A stretch of 64,000 nt of DNA from Mesorhizobium sp. dw_380 (GCF_018588885.1 NZ_JAFFIW010000010.1:124001-188000); one strand, 5' to 3'; positions 44,906-55,212 are shown, counted from the stretch's first letter. Made by a program: numbers and translations. The notes: generated from the letters alone by a model not told the origin.

Positions 44906-45388
44906 ATGCCGAAGACAGCCATTGCCGCTGCCGTGATTGCAACCGTTCTTGCCGGTGCGGCGCAGGCGCAGGATCAAGGCATTGAACTCGGCGCGCTTGA
45001 ATGCGCCATATCAGGCGGCACCGGCTTCATCTTCGGGTCGGCGAAGGATCTGAGCTGCACCTTCATCCCGGCCGACAGCACCTTCGCGCCGGAAGCCTAT
45101 TTTGGCGCCGTCAACAAATACGGCCTCGACATCGGCACGACAAAACAGGCGGTGATGCGATGGCTGGTGCTGACGCCGCTGAAGAACATCTACGCGCCCG
45201 GTGCGCTGGCGGGCGATTATTTCGGCGCCAGCGCCGAAGTGACGGCGGCCGTCGGCGCCGGCGCCAACCTGCTGGTCGGCGGTTCCTCGCAAGCCTTCAC
45301 CCTCCAGCCCCTCAGCCTGCAGACCCAGACCGGCATCAATCTCGCCATCGGCGTCAGCCAGTTCCAGCTGCGCAGCACCGAGAACTGA
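44906..45388 (+). CDS. DUF992 domain-containing exported protein (2)
   Basis: A 160-residue paralog of the preceding gene. The signal peptide MPKTAIAAAVIATVLAGAAQ is cleaved near AQA. The domain has LGALECAISGGTGFIFG, LSCTFIPADS, VNKYGLDIGTT, and ends with ANLLVGGSSQAFTLQPLSLQ. The order of motifs and the Cys pair match the first copy, while the surrounding residues have diverged. It is periplasmic, with unknown function. Confidence 0.85.
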   Translation: MPKTAIAAAVIATVLAGAAQAQDQGIELGALECAISGGTGFIFGSAKDLSCTFIPADSTFAPEAYFGAVNKYGLDIGTTKQAVMRWLVLTPLKNIYAPGALAGDYFGASAEVTAAVGAGANLLVGGSSQAFTLQPLSLQTQTGINLAIGVSQFQLRSTEN

Positions 45389-45446
45389 CGCGCCGCGTAG
45401 GCCGCCAAATCGCAGCAGACCGCCGCGCGAACGCGCTCCAAAAAAC

Positions 45447-45462
45447 CGCTTGAGCTCAAGCG
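45447..45462 (+). promoter_or_regulatory. 16-bp perfect palindrome upstream of the MFS efflux gene
   Basis: CGCTTGAGCTCAAGCG lies 130 bases before the ATG of the MFS transporter and 59 bases after the second DUF992 gene. It could be an operator or a hairpin, and no adjacent regulator gene points to a binder. Confidence 0.35.
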
Positions 45463-45591
45463 TGGTTGAGGTCCTACAAGCCTGACCCACTGGAGCGGCG
45501 CCTCGATTCCGGTGCGCATGGCCCCGCCGGAAGCCCGTGCTGGCTTCTGGCGCCATAGCCGGCACCGAGATATGCAAAGGCAGGGGTGGAA

Positions 45592-47028
45592 ATGGCAAGG
45601 ATCAGCACAAACAGGGTCGACTGGCGCGCTTTGTGGGCGAGCGGCGACTTGGCGCGCTTCTGCTTCATCAGCCTCGGCATCCTGCTGCACGCCACCAATG
45701 AGACGATGGTGGCAACCGTGATGCCGGCCATGGTCGGCGAGCTGGCCGGCGTGCAGCTCGTCGGCTGGTCGCTGGCGATCTATGAACTCGGCGCCATCGT
45801 CGCCGGCGCTGCGGCCGGCCGGCTGGTGAGCTATGTGGCGCTGCGCACCACTATGGTGGTCGCGGCCCTGCTCTACGCGGCAGGGGCGCTGATCTGCGCC
45901 ACCTCGCCTTCCATGCAATTGTTCTTGGCCGGCCGCCTGATCGAAGGGCTGGGCGGCGGCGCGCTGGTGTCGCTCGCCTTCGTCTCGGTCGAGCGGCTGT
46001 TTTCGCGCGCCATCTGGCCGCAGCTTTTCGGCATCATGTCGGCGATCTGGGGCGTCGCCGCCTTCAGCGGCCCGCTGCTCGGCGCGATCATGACCGAGCT
46101 TTTGTCATGGCGCTGGGCCTTTGGCGCCTTCACCCTCGGCGGCACCGCCATGGCATTGGCAAGCTTCGTCGTGCTCGACACCCCAGAAGCGACGCGTCCC
46201 AGTACGAATGCCGGCAAGGCGCCGCCCTTCCCGTTCGCCGCCCTTGGCTGCCTTGCCGTCGCCGTGGTGCTGATCGCCTCGGCCGGCGTCGACATCGCCC
46301 TGCTGCGCTCCTCGCTGCTGATCGCCCTCGGCCTGGCCGGCCTGGCGCTGTTCTTCTACATCGATGCGCTGAAGCCGCGCTCGCGGCTTTTCCCGGCGCG
46401 GTTGTTCTCGTGGCGCACGCCGGTCGGCGCCGGCATGACCATGGTTGCCGCCTTTTCCATCGCCACCTGCTCCTTCGGCGTCTACGGGCCGCTGCTGCTG
46501 ACCAGCCTGCACGACATTCCGCTGTTGACCACCGGCTACATCATCGCCGCCGAATCGATCGCCTGGTCGATCCTGTCGATCCTCGTCGCCAACGCGCCGC
46601 CACAGCGCGAACGGCTGATCATCGTCTGCGGCGCCTTGATGATCGCCGCAGGCATCGCTGGCTTTGCCTACACGATACCGCTGGGCTCGATCCCGCTGAT
46701 CCTGGTGTGCGCCCTGTTGCAGGGCGGCGGCTTCGGCGTGGCCTGGCCGTTCCTGACCCGCGTCATCGTCGCCTCCGCTGCCGGCGACGAGCAGACCATC
46801 GCCTCGGCCGCGGTGCCGACCATGCAGCGCATCGGCTATGCCGTGGGTGCCGCCCTTGCCGGGATCGTCGCCAATGCCAGCGGTTTTTCGCAAGGTCTGA
46901 ACCATGACGCGGCGGCGAACGTCGCGAGCTGGCTGTTCCTCGCCTTCGTGCCGCTTGGCATCCTCGGCTGCCTGGCCGCCTTGCGGGCGTCAGCGGCTGC
47001 GAACCGACCGCTGGAAGCGATCGGCTGA
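45592..47028 (+). CDS. MFS transporter, DHA2-like multidrug efflux type
   Basis: A 478-residue protein with about fourteen hydrophobic segments. The first reads FISLGILLHATNETMVATVM with the family's acidic residue, then GWSLAIYELGAIVAGAAAGRL, and the motif-C-like GIMSAIWGVAAFSGPLLGAI. This fits drug/proton antiporters of the DHA2 or related groups. The ATG at 45592 is preferred; a GTG two codons earlier is possible. It converges on kdpE across a repeat element. Confidence 0.88.
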   Translation: MARISTNRVDWRALWASGDLARFCFISLGILLHATNETMVATVMPAMVGELAGVQLVGWSLAIYELGAIVAGAAAGRLVSYVALRTTMVVAALLYAAGALICATSPSMQLFLAGRLIEGLGGGALVSLAFVSVERLFSRAIWPQLFGIMSAIWGVAAFSGPLLGAIMTELLSWRWAFGAFTLGGTAMALASFVVLDTPEATRPSTNAGKAPPFPFAALGCLAVAVVLIASAGVDIALLRSSLLIALGLAGLALFFYIDALKPRSRLFPARLFSWRTPVGAGMTMVAAFSIATCSFGVYGPLLLTSLHDIPLLTTGYIIAAESIAWSILSILVANAPPQRERLIIVCGALMIAAGIAGFAYTIPLGSIPLILVCALLQGGGFGVAWPFLTRVIVASAAGDEQTIASAAVPTMQRIGYAVGAALAGIVANASGFSQGLNHDAAANVASWLFLAFVPLGILGCLAALRASAAANRPLEAIG

Positions 47029-47044
47029 CGCAGCTTCGACTAAA

Positions 47045-47112
47045 GCAATTCCAGGAAAAGTGTGAAACGGTTTTCCCGGGAAAGCGCATAGCGCTTTCCC
47101 TTGGGGAATTGC
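47045..47112. repeat. Second rhizobial palindromic repeat, between MFS and kdpE
   Basis: The ends GCAATTCC (47045-47052) and GGAATTGC (47105-47112) are inverted. Inside is a 10-bp stem GGGAAAGCGC/GCGCTTTCCC with a 3-base loop (47078-47100). AATTCCAGGAAAAGTG with a following GGTTTTCCC and an AATTGCGT tail is a familiar pattern of short repeats in Rhizobiales genomes. It sits between two convergent genes and could act as a two-way terminator. Confidence 0.7.
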
Positions 47113-47141
47113 GTCAAAACAAAGAGATAGAAGGGGTTGTC

Positions 47142-47834
47142 TCAATCGACACGCAGTCGATAGCCGACACCGGTCTCCGTGGTGATATAGTGCGGCTGGT
47201 CGGGGCTTTTCTCGATCTTTTGCCTGAGCTGCCGGACATAGACCCTGAGATATTGCACGTCGGTCGAATCTCCCCAGATCTGCTTCAGGATGAAATGGTG
47301 GGTCAGCACCTTGCCGGCATGCTGCACAAGGATGCGCAGGATGTCGTATTCCTTCGGCGAGAGCTTCACCTCCCTGCCCTCGACCTTGACGATGCGCTTG
47401 ACCAGGTCGACGCTGAGGTCACCGCTCTGGAAAACCGGCTTCTCGCCCTGCTGCTGGAATTTGTGCCGCAGCGCCACGCGGATGCGCGCCACCAGTTCGT
47501 TCATGCCGAACGGCTTGGTGACATAGTCGTCGGCGCCGAGTTCGAGCGCGCTGACGATACCGGCCTCGTCAGTGCGGCTGGAGAGGATGACGACGGGAAT
47601 ATCGACACCGTCGTCACGCCATTTACGCAGGAGCTCATGGCCGTCCATGCCGGGCAGGCCGAGATCGAGCAGCACGAGATCCGGCTTGTCCTGTTCCATT
47701 AGCTCGATCGCCATCCCAGCGTTCGGCGCCTCGCTGACCGCATAGCCCTGGCTGGCGAGGCCGACCCGAAGCAGCTTGCGGATCGGCGGCTCGTCGTCGA
47801 CCACCAGGATCCTGACATTCGTATTGGTCATCAA
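47142..47834 (-). CDS. kdpE: Response regulator KdpE
   Basis: A 230-residue OmpR-type regulator. The receiver domain (residues 1-120) has RILVVDDEPPIRKLLRVGL, the phosphoacceptor Asp in LVLLDLGLPGMDGHELL, and DDYVTKPFGMNELVARIRVAL. The C-terminal winged helix contains LSPKEYDILRILVQHAGKVL and YVRQLRQKIEKSPDQP. It activates kdpFABC under potassium limitation with KdpD. It overlaps the kdpD stop by 4 bases and is the last gene of the locus. Confidence 0.95.
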   Translation of the reverse strand: MMTNTNVRILVVDDEPPIRKLLRVGLASQGYAVSEAPNAGMAIELMEQDKPDLVLLDLGLPGMDGHELLRKWRDDGVDIPVVILSSRTDEAGIVSALELGADDYVTKPFGMNELVARIRVALRHKFQQQGEKPVFQSGDLSVDLVKRIVKVEGREVKLSPKEYDILRILVQHAGKVLTHHFILKQIWGDSTDVQYLRVYVRQLRQKIEKSPDQPHYITTETGVGYRLRVD

Positions 47835-50557
47835 AGCTGATCCACGCTGGGCTCGTCGCTGCGACCGTCGACATCGGGCACATCGGCCGGCACCGGCATC
47901 CTGATGGTGAAGGCAGCTCCGGGGCGGTCGGTCCGGTTGGCGGCCAAGATCGTGCCGCCCATCGCCTCGACGAAACCGCGGCAGATCGACAGGCCAAGCC
48001 CGGTGCCGGCGCGCACTTGATCGCCTTTGCGCACCCGATAAAAAGTGTCGAACACGCGTTCCAGGTCCTGCGCCGGAATGCCCGGCCCCTCATCCATGAT
48101 CTGCATGATGACGGATCCATTGTCGGCCCATCCTTGCACGCGGATCGTAGAGCCGGGAGGCGAATATTTCGATGCATTGTCGAGAAGGTTGAACAGCACC
48201 TGCTCGAACAGCACGGGATCGAGTTTCAGCATCGGCAAATCAGGCGCAATATCGACCTCGATCTCGTGTTCACCGGTGATCTTGCGGGCGCGGTCGAGCG
48301 CCGTGCCGACGATATCACCGACATAATGGAGGGCATAATTCGGCTCCATCGCACCGGACTCGATCTTGGTCATGTCGAGCAGGTTGGCGATGAAGCGGTT
48401 CAGCCGTTCCGACTCGTCGATCACCGTCGACAGAAGCTCCGCCCTGTCCTGCTCGGGCAGATCAGGCGCGTATTCCTTGAGCGTGCCGGCCGCCCCCATG
48501 ATGGCCGCAAGCGGCGTTTTCAGGTCATGCGAAATCGAGGTCAGCAGGGCCGAGCGCAGCCGGTCGGCTTCGGCCGCGAGCTTGGCGCGGTCGACATCGG
48601 CGACGAGCTGGATGCGTTCGATCGCCACCGCCGCCTGGTCGGCCAGCGCGTCGAGCAGCCGCTGTTGCTCGGGCGTCAGCAAAGGGCCCTGCTTGTCATT
48701 GTCGAGGCCGACGACGCCGATCGCCGTGCGCCCCGTGCGCAAGGGCAGATAGAGGCGCTTGGCGCCGGGCAACGTGTCGGCGCCGCGTCCCGCCGCGCGG
48801 TTGTGCTCCCACGCCCAGCGGGCGGCGGCAATATCGGCCTCGGCCAGCGTATCGTCGGGCGGATAGCCGGCCTTGACGGTGATGGTGCCGTTTTCGGGAA
48901 GAAGCAGCACCACACGCAGCTTCAGCATTGAGGCGATCTGGAAGGCGGTGGCCCACAGCACATCATCGAGCGTGCCGGCGCCGGCGAGCTTCTTGGAGAA
49001 CAGATAGATGTCTTCCGTTGCCCGCGCCCTCGAACGGGCGGCGACCGCCTGGCGCTGCACGCGCGCCGTCAGATTGCTGGCGATGACGGCAACGACCAGG
49101 AACACGCCAAGCGCGACAATGCTCTCGGGATCCCGGATCGTCAGCGTGTAGCGCGGTTCCAGGAAGAAATAGTTGAAGGCAAGGGCGCTGACGACACAGG
49201 CGTACAGAGCCGGCCAGAGTCCGCCATTGACCGCGGACGTCAGCACACCGATGAGGAAGATGATCGCGAGGTTGCGAACATCGAGAAACTGGTCGAGCAG
49301 GACGGCGAAGGCGAGCGAGCCGGCGACAAAACCGGTAGCCTTGAGATAGGGCCATATCTGGAACTGCCTTTGCTCGTCGGCCGCCTTGACGCTCCTCGAT
49401 GTCGCCTCGGTATCCCGCTCGGTTCCCGAAATGACATGGACGCTGATGTCACCGGCATTGCGGATCAGGTCATAGGTGAGCGAGCCCTCGATCAGTTCGC
49501 GCCAGCGCGACCGGGTCGGCCGGCCGACCACGATGTGGGTGAAATTGTTGGCCGTCGCATGGCGGACTATATCCTGCGCGACGTTCTGGCCGGGAATGGT
49601 CGTCACCTCGGCGCCGAGCTGCTCGGCGAGGCGCAGGAGCGTGGCGAGCCGATCCTTTTCCTCCTCGGACATGCCGGCCAAACGGGGCGTATCGACATGA
49701 AGCGCCGTCCATGGCGCACGCAGCCGGTCGGCCAGCCTGCGTGCATAGCGAATGCGGGCAGCCCCGCCCGGACGTGCATCGACGCAGACGAGAACCCGTT
49801 CCCCGGCTGCCCATGGCCCCGAAATGGCGTGCGCCTGCATATGATTGAGCAATTGCTCGTCGACGCGCTGCGCGGTGCGGCGCAGCGCCAGTTCCCTGAG
49901 CGCCGTCAGATTGCCCGGCGAGAAATAGTTCTCGATGGCACGCTGCGCGGTGTTGGGGAAATAGACCTTGCCTTCCTCCAGCCGCTTGATCAGGTCGTCT
50001 GGCGTCAGATCGATGATTTCGACATCATCGGCCTGGTCGATGATGGAATCGGGAACCGTCTCGCGCACTCTGACCCGTGTGATCTGGGCAACGACGTCGT
50101 TCAGGCTTTCGACGTGCTGGATGTTGAGCGTCGTGTAGACGTCGATACCTCGCGCCAGGATCTCCTGGACGTCGAGATAGCGCTTGGGATGGCGGCTGCC
50201 TGGCGCGTTGGTGTGGGCGAGCTCGTCGACGAGAACCAGCGCCGGGTGCCGGGCGAGGATGGCGTCGATATCCATCTCATCGAGGACGCGCCCCTTGTAG
50301 TCGACCTTGCGGCGGGGAATGACCTCGTAGCCCTCGACCAGCGTCTGGGTTTCCCGACGGCCATGCGTCTCGACGACGCCGATCACCACGTCCACGCCGT
50401 CGGCCAGCCTGGCGCGGCCCGACATCAGCATTTCATAGGTCTTGCCGACACCTGGTGCCGCGCCAAGGAATATCCGCAGGCGGCCGCGCCCCTCCCGCTC
50501 GGCATGCTCGAGCAGCGCATCGGGGGAAGGCCTGTTTTCGCTTCTGTCTTCCGGCAT
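47831..50557 (-). CDS. kdpD: Sensor histidine kinase KdpD
   Basis: A 908-residue membrane sensor. The N-terminal KdpD domain has Walker A GAAPGVGKT at about 32-40, followed by a USP-like domain (RVLVCVDARPGGAARIRYAR). Four membrane segments lie around 400-500, then a GAF domain (ASMLKLRVVLLLPENGTITV). The H-box is SISHDLKTPLAAIMG, the N-box VLFNLLDNASKYSP, and the ATP site DEGPGIP and GTGLGLSICRGFVEAMGG. It senses potassium/turgor and phosphorylates KdpE. It begins 56 bases after kdpC across a hairpin. Confidence 0.95.
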   Translation of the reverse strand: MPEDRSENRPSPDALLEHAEREGRGRLRIFLGAAPGVGKTYEMLMSGRARLADGVDVVIGVVETHGRRETQTLVEGYEVIPRRKVDYKGRVLDEMDIDAILARHPALVLVDELAHTNAPGSRHPKRYLDVQEILARGIDVYTTLNIQHVESLNDVVAQITRVRVRETVPDSIIDQADDVEIIDLTPDDLIKRLEEGKVYFPNTAQRAIENYFSPGNLTALRELALRRTAQRVDEQLLNHMQAHAISGPWAAGERVLVCVDARPGGAARIRYARRLADRLRAPWTALHVDTPRLAGMSEEEKDRLATLLRLAEQLGAEVTTIPGQNVAQDIVRHATANNFTHIVVGRPTRSRWRELIEGSLTYDLIRNAGDISVHVISGTERDTEATSRSVKAADEQRQFQIWPYLKATGFVAGSLAFAVLLDQFLDVRNLAIIFLIGVLTSAVNGGLWPALYACVVSALAFNYFFLEPRYTLTIRDPESIVALGVFLVVAVIASNLTARVQRQAVAARSRARATEDIYLFSKKLAGAGTLDDVLWATAFQIASMLKLRVVLLLPENGTITVKAGYPPDDTLAEADIAAARWAWEHNRAAGRGADTLPGAKRLYLPLRTGRTAIGVVGLDNDKQGPLLTPEQQRLLDALADQAAVAIERIQLVADVDRAKLAAEADRLRSALLTSISHDLKTPLAAIMGAAGTLKEYAPDLPEQDRAELLSTVIDESERLNRFIANLLDMTKIESGAMEPNYALHYVGDIVGTALDRARKITGEHEIEVDIAPDLPMLKLDPVLFEQVLFNLLDNASKYSPPGSTIRVQGWADNGSVIMQIMDEGPGIPAQDLERVFDTFYRVRKGDQVRAGTGLGLSICRGFVEAMGGTILAANRTDRPGAAFTIRMPVPADVPDVDGRSDEPSVDQL

Positions 50558-50577
50558 CGGAACCGATCATGAATGGC

Positions 50578-50602
50578 GCCGGGGATGCTGTCGATCCCCG
50601 GC
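50578..50602 (-). terminator. Hairpin between kdpC and kdpD
   Basis: A perfect 9-bp stem GCCGGGGAT/ATCCCCGGC with a 7-base loop, starting 12 bases past the kdpC stop. No T-run follows. It may reduce read-through from the pump genes into the sensor genes. Confidence 0.5.
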
Positions 50603-50613
50603 ACTGGCCGTCA

Positions 50614-51177
50614 CTATTTCGTTGCGTCCAGCGCCAGGTTGAGAGCCAGCACGTTGACCACCGGCTCTCCCATGAAGCCAAGCTCCCTGCTCTCGACGTG
50701 ACCGTCGACAAGCGCCTTGACCTTGGCTTCGTCGATCCCCCTGGCCTTGGCTACCCGGGGAACCTGGAAATAGGCGGCCTCCGGGCTGATCTGCGGGTCG
50801 AGGCCGCTGCCGGAGGTCGTCACCAGGTCCATAGGCACGGGCTGGTTCGGATTCTCCGCCTTCAGCTTCCCGGCATCGCTCTTGATGCGCTCGATCAGCT
50901 TCGGATTGGTCGGGCCGAGATTGGAACCGCCGGAGGCGCCGGCATCATAGCCGTTGCCGGCGGCCGAAGGCCTGCCGTGGAAATATTTGTCGCTGGCGAA
51001 GGCCTGGCCGATCAGCTCGGAGCCGATCACCTTGCCGTCCCTCTCGATCAGGCTGCCATTGGCCTGCTTCGGGAACAGTGCCTGGGCAATGCCGGTCATG
51101 CCCAAGGGATAGACCAGGCCGGTCAGCACGGTGAAGAACACGATCATGATGATCGCGGGTCTGATTTGCTTGAGCAT
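50614..51177 (-). CDS. kdpC: Potassium-transporting ATPase subunit C
   Basis: A 187-residue KdpC. One N-terminal membrane segment ([19 protein letters not shown]) precedes a periplasmic domain with the family stretches [36 protein letters not shown], and [17 protein letters not shown]. The start MLKQIRPAI at 51177 is chosen because longer readings run antisense to kdpB sense. KdpC stabilises the pump and aids ATP binding. It lies 11 bases after kdpB. Confidence 0.95.
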   Translation of the reverse strand: MLKQIRPAIIMIVFFTVLTGLVYPLGMTGIAQALFPKQANGSLIERDGKVIGSELIGQAFASDKYFHGRPSAAGNGYDAGASGGSNLGPTNPKLIERIKSDAGKLKAENPNQPVPMDLVTTSGSGLDPQISPEAAYFQVPRVAKARGIDEAKVKALVDGHVESRELGFMGEPVVNVLALNLALDATK

Positions 51178-51188
51178 CGGGATGATCC

Positions 51189-53282
51189 TTATGCGAGGCC
51201 AAGGGCCGTGACGGCCATGTCGATTATCTTGATGCCGACGAACGGCACGATGATGCCGCCCAGGCCGTAGACGAGAAGGTTGCGGCTGAGCAGCGCGCCG
51301 GCGCCGATGGCCCGGTATTTGACGCCGCGCAGCGACAGCGGGATGAGCGCGATGATGATCAGCGCGTTGAAGATGATGGCCGACAGGATGGCGCTCTGCG
51401 GCGTTGCCAGGTGCATGATGTTGAGCGCCTGCAGCGGGCCGGTGGTCTGGCCGGGCGCGACATAGAAGACGGCGAACATGGCCGGGATGATGGCGAAGTA
51501 TTTTGCCACGTCGTTGGCGATCGAGAAGGTGGTCAGCGAACCGCGTGTCATCAGCAGCGCCTTGCCGATCTCGACGATCTCGATCAGCTTGGTCGGGTCG
51601 CTGTCGAGATCGACCATGTTGCCGGCTTCGCGCGCGGCAACCGTGCCGGTGTTCATGGCGACGCCAACATCGGCCTGGGCAAGGGCGGGCGCATCGTTGG
51701 TGCCGTCGCCGCACATGGCGACCAGCTTGCCCTTGGCCTGCTCGTCGCGGATCAGCTTCAGCTTGTCCTCCGGCGTCGCCTGGGCAAGGAAGTCGTCGAC
51801 GCCGGCTTCCGCCGCGATCGCCGCCGCCGTCATCGGGTTGTCGCCGGTGATCATCACCGTGCGGATGCCCATCTTGCGCAGTTCGGCGAAACGCTCGCGG
51901 ATGCCGCCCTTGACGATGTCCTTGAGGTGCACGATGCCGAGCAGGCGCCCGTCCCGCTCGACCGCCAGCGGCGTGCCGCCGGACTTGGCGACCTCGTCGG
52001 CGATCGCCTGCAGATCCCTGATCGTGTCGCTGTTCGGGCGCGTCGCGTGGCTGGCCGCGGTCGACTGGCTGACATGGGCGAGCACGGAATCGACCGCGCC
52101 CTTGCGCACCGAGGAGCCATCGATGTCGACGCCGCTCATGCGGGTCTGCGCGGTGAAGGGCACGAAGGTGGCGTGCAGCGTCGCCATGTCGCGAGCACGG
52201 ATGGCGTATCTCTCCTTGGCCAGCACGACGATCGAGCGGCCTTCCGGCGTTTCGTCGGCAAGCGAGGCAAGCTGGGCCGCGTCGGCCAGTTCCTGCTCGG
52301 TGACGCCCTTGACCGGGCGGAACTCGGTCGCCTGGCGATTGCCGAGCGTGATCGTGCCGGTCTTGTCGAGGAGCAGCGTGTCGACGTCGCCGGCGGCCTC
52401 GACGGCGCGACCCGACATGGCCAGCACATTGAAGCGCACCAAGCGGTCCATGCCGGCTATGCCGATGGCCGAAAGCAGCGCGCCGATGGTGGTCGGGATC
52501 AGGGTGACGAACAGGGCGACAAGCACCGTCACCGAAATATAGCCGCCGGAATAGGAGGCGAAGCTCGGGATGGTCGCGGTGGCCAGCACGAAGATCAGCG
52601 TCATGCCGACGAGCAGGATGTTGAGCGCGATCTCGTTCGGCGTCTTCTGGCGCTCGGCACCTTCGACCAGCGAGATCATGCGGTCGAGGAAGGTGTGGCC
52701 GGCGGCGGCGGTGATGCGCACTCGGATCCAGTCGGACAGCACCTGGGTACCGCCGGTCACCGCCGAGCGGTCACCGCCGGATTCACGGATAACGGGTGCC
52801 GATTCGCCTGTTATCGCGGCTTCGTTGACCGACGCGACACCTTCGATGACCTCGCCGTCGGAGGGGATGATGTCGCCAGCCTCGACCAGCACGGCGTCGC
52901 CGACCTTGAGGCTGGTGCCGGGCACCAGTTTGTACTTTGTGCGGTCCTCGCCGGTCAAAAGCTTGGCCTGGGTCTCGGTGCGCGCCTTGCGCAGCGAATC
53001 GGCCTGCGCCTTGCCGCGCCCCTCGGCGACAGCTTCGGCGAAATTGGCGAACAGCACGGTGAACCACAGCCAGATGATGATCTGCAATGTGAAGCGCAGG
53101 TCGCCGCCGCCTGCGATGAGATCCCGGACGAACAGCACGGTTGTCAGCAAGGAGACGATGGCGACGACGAACATCACCGGGTTCCTCGCCAGCGTGCGCG
53201 GGTTCAGCTTCCTGAAGGCGCCGCCGATGGCGGGCCACAGGATGTGGGCATCCATGATGCTCGCGGATTTGGACTGGCTCAT
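51189..53282 (-). CDS. kdpB: Potassium-transporting ATPase subunit B
   Basis: A 697-residue P-type ATPase. The phosphorylation loop [19 protein letters not shown] is near residue 307, the TGE motif is in [15 protein letters not shown], and the hinge [21 protein letters not shown] is near 515. Membrane segments lie near both ends. The start [15 protein letters not shown] at 53282 overlaps the small membrane ORF stop by 4 bases. It hydrolyses ATP to power K+ uptake through KdpA. Confidence 0.96.
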   Translation of the reverse strand: MSQSKSASIMDAHILWPAIGGAFRKLNPRTLARNPVMFVVAIVSLLTTVLFVRDLIAGGGDLRFTLQIIIWLWFTVLFANFAEAVAEGRGKAQADSLRKARTETQAKLLTGEDRTKYKLVPGTSLKVGDAVLVEAGDIIPSDGEVIEGVASVNEAAITGESAPVIRESGGDRSAVTGGTQVLSDWIRVRITAAAGHTFLDRMISLVEGAERQKTPNEIALNILLVGMTLIFVLATATIPSFASYSGGYISVTVLVALFVTLIPTTIGALLSAIGIAGMDRLVRFNVLAMSGRAVEAAGDVDTLLLDKTGTITLGNRQATEFRPVKGVTEQELADAAQLASLADETPEGRSIVVLAKERYAIRARDMATLHATFVPFTAQTRMSGVDIDGSSVRKGAVDSVLAHVSQSTAASHATRPNSDTIRDLQAIADEVAKSGGTPLAVERDGRLLGIVHLKDIVKGGIRERFAELRKMGIRTVMITGDNPMTAAAIAAEAGVDDFLAQATPEDKLKLIRDEQAKGKLVAMCGDGTNDAPALAQADVGVAMNTGTVAAREAGNMVDLDSDPTKLIEIVEIGKALLMTRGSLTTFSIANDVAKYFAIIPAMFAVFYVAPGQTTGPLQALNIMHLATPQSAILSAIIFNALIIIALIPLSLRGVKYRAIGAGALLSRNLLVYGLGGIIVPFVGIKIIDMAVTALGLA

Positions 53283-53488
53283 TTGTTGGCTCCAGTGTCG
53301 ATGTTGGACGGCGCCGGGTGCTCGGTCGTCGGAAAGAGGTGTGGAAGAGCGGAGGCGAGCAGCCAAAGCACGAGCAGCACGGCTGCCATGCCAAGGAACG
53401 TCGACAAGGTCGGGAAAGGACGAGGCTTGTCCTCCCTTTCGGGATCGTTCGGGTGTCGATTGTCTCGACGTATGTTGAACCAGGGCAT
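53279..53488 (-). CDS. Small membrane protein between kdpA and kdpB
   Basis: 69 residues from [20 protein letters not shown], then one hydrophobic segment [20 protein letters not shown], then a short polar tail. The ATG at 53488 begins directly after the kdpA stop, and the ORF stop overlaps the kdpB start (ATGA), so translation is coupled on both sides. An in-frame ATG at 53506 would overlap kdpA. It is not a canonical Kdp subunit. The basic N-terminus suggests an N-in single-span protein, possibly an accessory of the pump. Confidence 0.72.
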   Translation of the reverse strand: MPWFNIRRDNRHPNDPEREDKPRPFPTLSTFLGMAAVLLVLWLLASALPHLFPTTEHPAPSNIDTGANK

Positions 53489-53489
53489 C

Positions 53490-55193
53490 TCAGAAACTCT
53501 GTCCATGGATCATTGCCAGGTGCTCGACGATCGGCCCGACGGCGAGCGCCGGGAAGAAGGTCAGGCCGCCGACGATGACGATGACGCCGACCAGCAGTCC
53601 GACGAACAGCGGCCCGTCGGTCGGGAATGTGCCGGCGGAGGCCGGCACCGTCTTCTTCGCCACCAGCGAGCCGGCGATGGCGAGCGCCGGAATGATGACC
53701 AGGAAGCGGCCCATCAGCATGGTGATGCCGAGCGTGATGTTGAACCAGGGTGTGTTGCCGCTGAGGCCGCCGAAGGCCGAGCCATTGTTGGCCGCCGCCG
53801 AGGTGTAGGCGTAGAGAACCTCGGAGAAGCCATGCGGGCCGCCATTGGCGATCGAGGCGACGGCGCTTGGCAGCACGACGGCGATTGCCGTGAAGCTCAG
53901 CATTGCCAGCGGCAGGCACAGTATCGCCAGCATCGCCATCTTGACCTCCTTGGCCTCGATCTTCTTGCCGAGATATTCGGGCGTGCGTCCAACCATCAGC
54001 CCAGCAACGAAGACGGCCAGCACGATGAACATCATCATGCCGTAGAAGCCGGCGCCGACGCCGCCGACGATGACCTCGCCGAGCTGCATGTTGATCATCG
54101 GGATCAAGCCGCCGAGCGCGGTGAAGCTGTCATGCATGGCGTTGACGGCGCCGCACGAGGCGGCCGTGGTGATGACCGCGAACAGCGCCGAGAGCGCGAT
54201 GCCGAAGCGCGTTTCCTTGCCTTCCAAATTGCCGCCGTCGATGCCAAGCGCATGGACCAGCGGATTGCCCGCTGCTTCGGCCCAGTAGCAGATGGCGACG
54301 CCGGCGAGGAACAGCACGCCCATCGCGGCAAGGATCGCCCAGCCCTGGCGCTGGTTGCCGACCATGCGGCCGAACACGTTGGTCAGCGCGGCACCCAGCG
54401 CGAAGATCGTGACCATCTGGATCAGGTTGGAAATCGCGTCGGGATTTTCGAACGGGTGCGCGGCATTGGCATTGAAGAAACCGCCGCCATTGGTGCCGAG
54501 CATCTTTATCGCCACCTGCGAGGCGACCGGGCCGAGAGCGATGGTCTGCTTGGCGCCCTCCAGCGTGGTGGCGTCGACATAGGGCCCGACTGTCTGCGGT
54601 ATGCCGAGCCAGACGTAGACGAGGGTCAGGACAATGCACAGCGGCAAGAGGATGTAGAGCGTGCAGCGGGTCATATCGACCCAGAAATTGCCGATCGACT
54701 TGACCGAGGCGCGGGCAAATCCGCGGATCAGGGCAACCGCAATCGCGATACCGACGGCGGCCGACATGAAGTTCTGCACCGTGAGGCCGGCCATCTGCAC
54801 GAGGTAGGACATCGTGCTTTCGCCGCCATAGTTCTGCCAGTTGGTGTTGGTCACGAAGCTGGCCGCGGTGTTGAAGGCGAGGTTGGCATCGACCGGCGCC
54901 ATGCCGGCCGGATTGTAGGGCAGCACACCCTGGAGCCGCTGCAGGATATAAAGCACCAGGAAGCTGGCGATACTGAAGAACATGATGCCCGCCGCATAGG
55001 CGGTCCAATGTTGATCCTCGCGCTCGCTGGTTCCCGAAATGCGATAGAGCCCGCGTTCGATCGGGCCTAGAAGTGGCGAGAGGAATGTCCGCTTGCCGTT
55101 GAAGACGCGGTACATGTAGCCGCCGAGCGGTTTCGCGAGCAAAACGACGATCCCGCAGTAGAAGAGGATCTGTAGCCATCCGTTGAGGGTCAT
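53490..55193 (-). CDS. kdpA: Potassium-transporting ATPase subunit A
   Basis: The 567-residue channel-like subunit with about ten membrane segments and four selectivity-filter regions. Seen segments are [40 protein letters not shown], and [19 protein letters not shown]. These Gly-rich loops coordinate potassium. It begins 19 bases after kdpF and is complete at both ends. Confidence 0.96.
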   Translation of the reverse strand: MTLNGWLQILFYCGIVVLLAKPLGGYMYRVFNGKRTFLSPLLGPIERGLYRISGTSEREDQHWTAYAAGIMFFSIASFLVLYILQRLQGVLPYNPAGMAPVDANLAFNTAASFVTNTNWQNYGGESTMSYLVQMAGLTVQNFMSAAVGIAIAVALIRGFARASVKSIGNFWVDMTRCTLYILLPLCIVLTLVYVWLGIPQTVGPYVDATTLEGAKQTIALGPVASQVAIKMLGTNGGGFFNANAAHPFENPDAISNLIQMVTIFALGAALTNVFGRMVGNQRQGWAILAAMGVLFLAGVAICYWAEAAGNPLVHALGIDGGNLEGKETRFGIALSALFAVITTAASCGAVNAMHDSFTALGGLIPMINMQLGEVIVGGVGAGFYGMMMFIVLAVFVAGLMVGRTPEYLGKKIEAKEVKMAMLAILCLPLAMLSFTAIAVVLPSAVASIANGGPHGFSEVLYAYTSAAANNGSAFGGLSGNTPWFNITLGITMLMGRFLVIIPALAIAGSLVAKKTVPASAGTFPTDGPLFVGLLVGVIVIVGGLTFFPALAVGPIVEHLAMIHGQSF

Positions 55194-55212
55194 TGAAGTC
55201 GCTTTCCGGTCT

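Noticed and set aside
51411..55070. A very long plus-strand open frame (over 1200 codons) across the kdp genes
   Set aside because: It is antisense to kdpB and kdpA, has His/Asp/Arg/Gly-rich low-complexity composition and no domain; it is the usual antisense shadow in high-GC codon-biased DNA.
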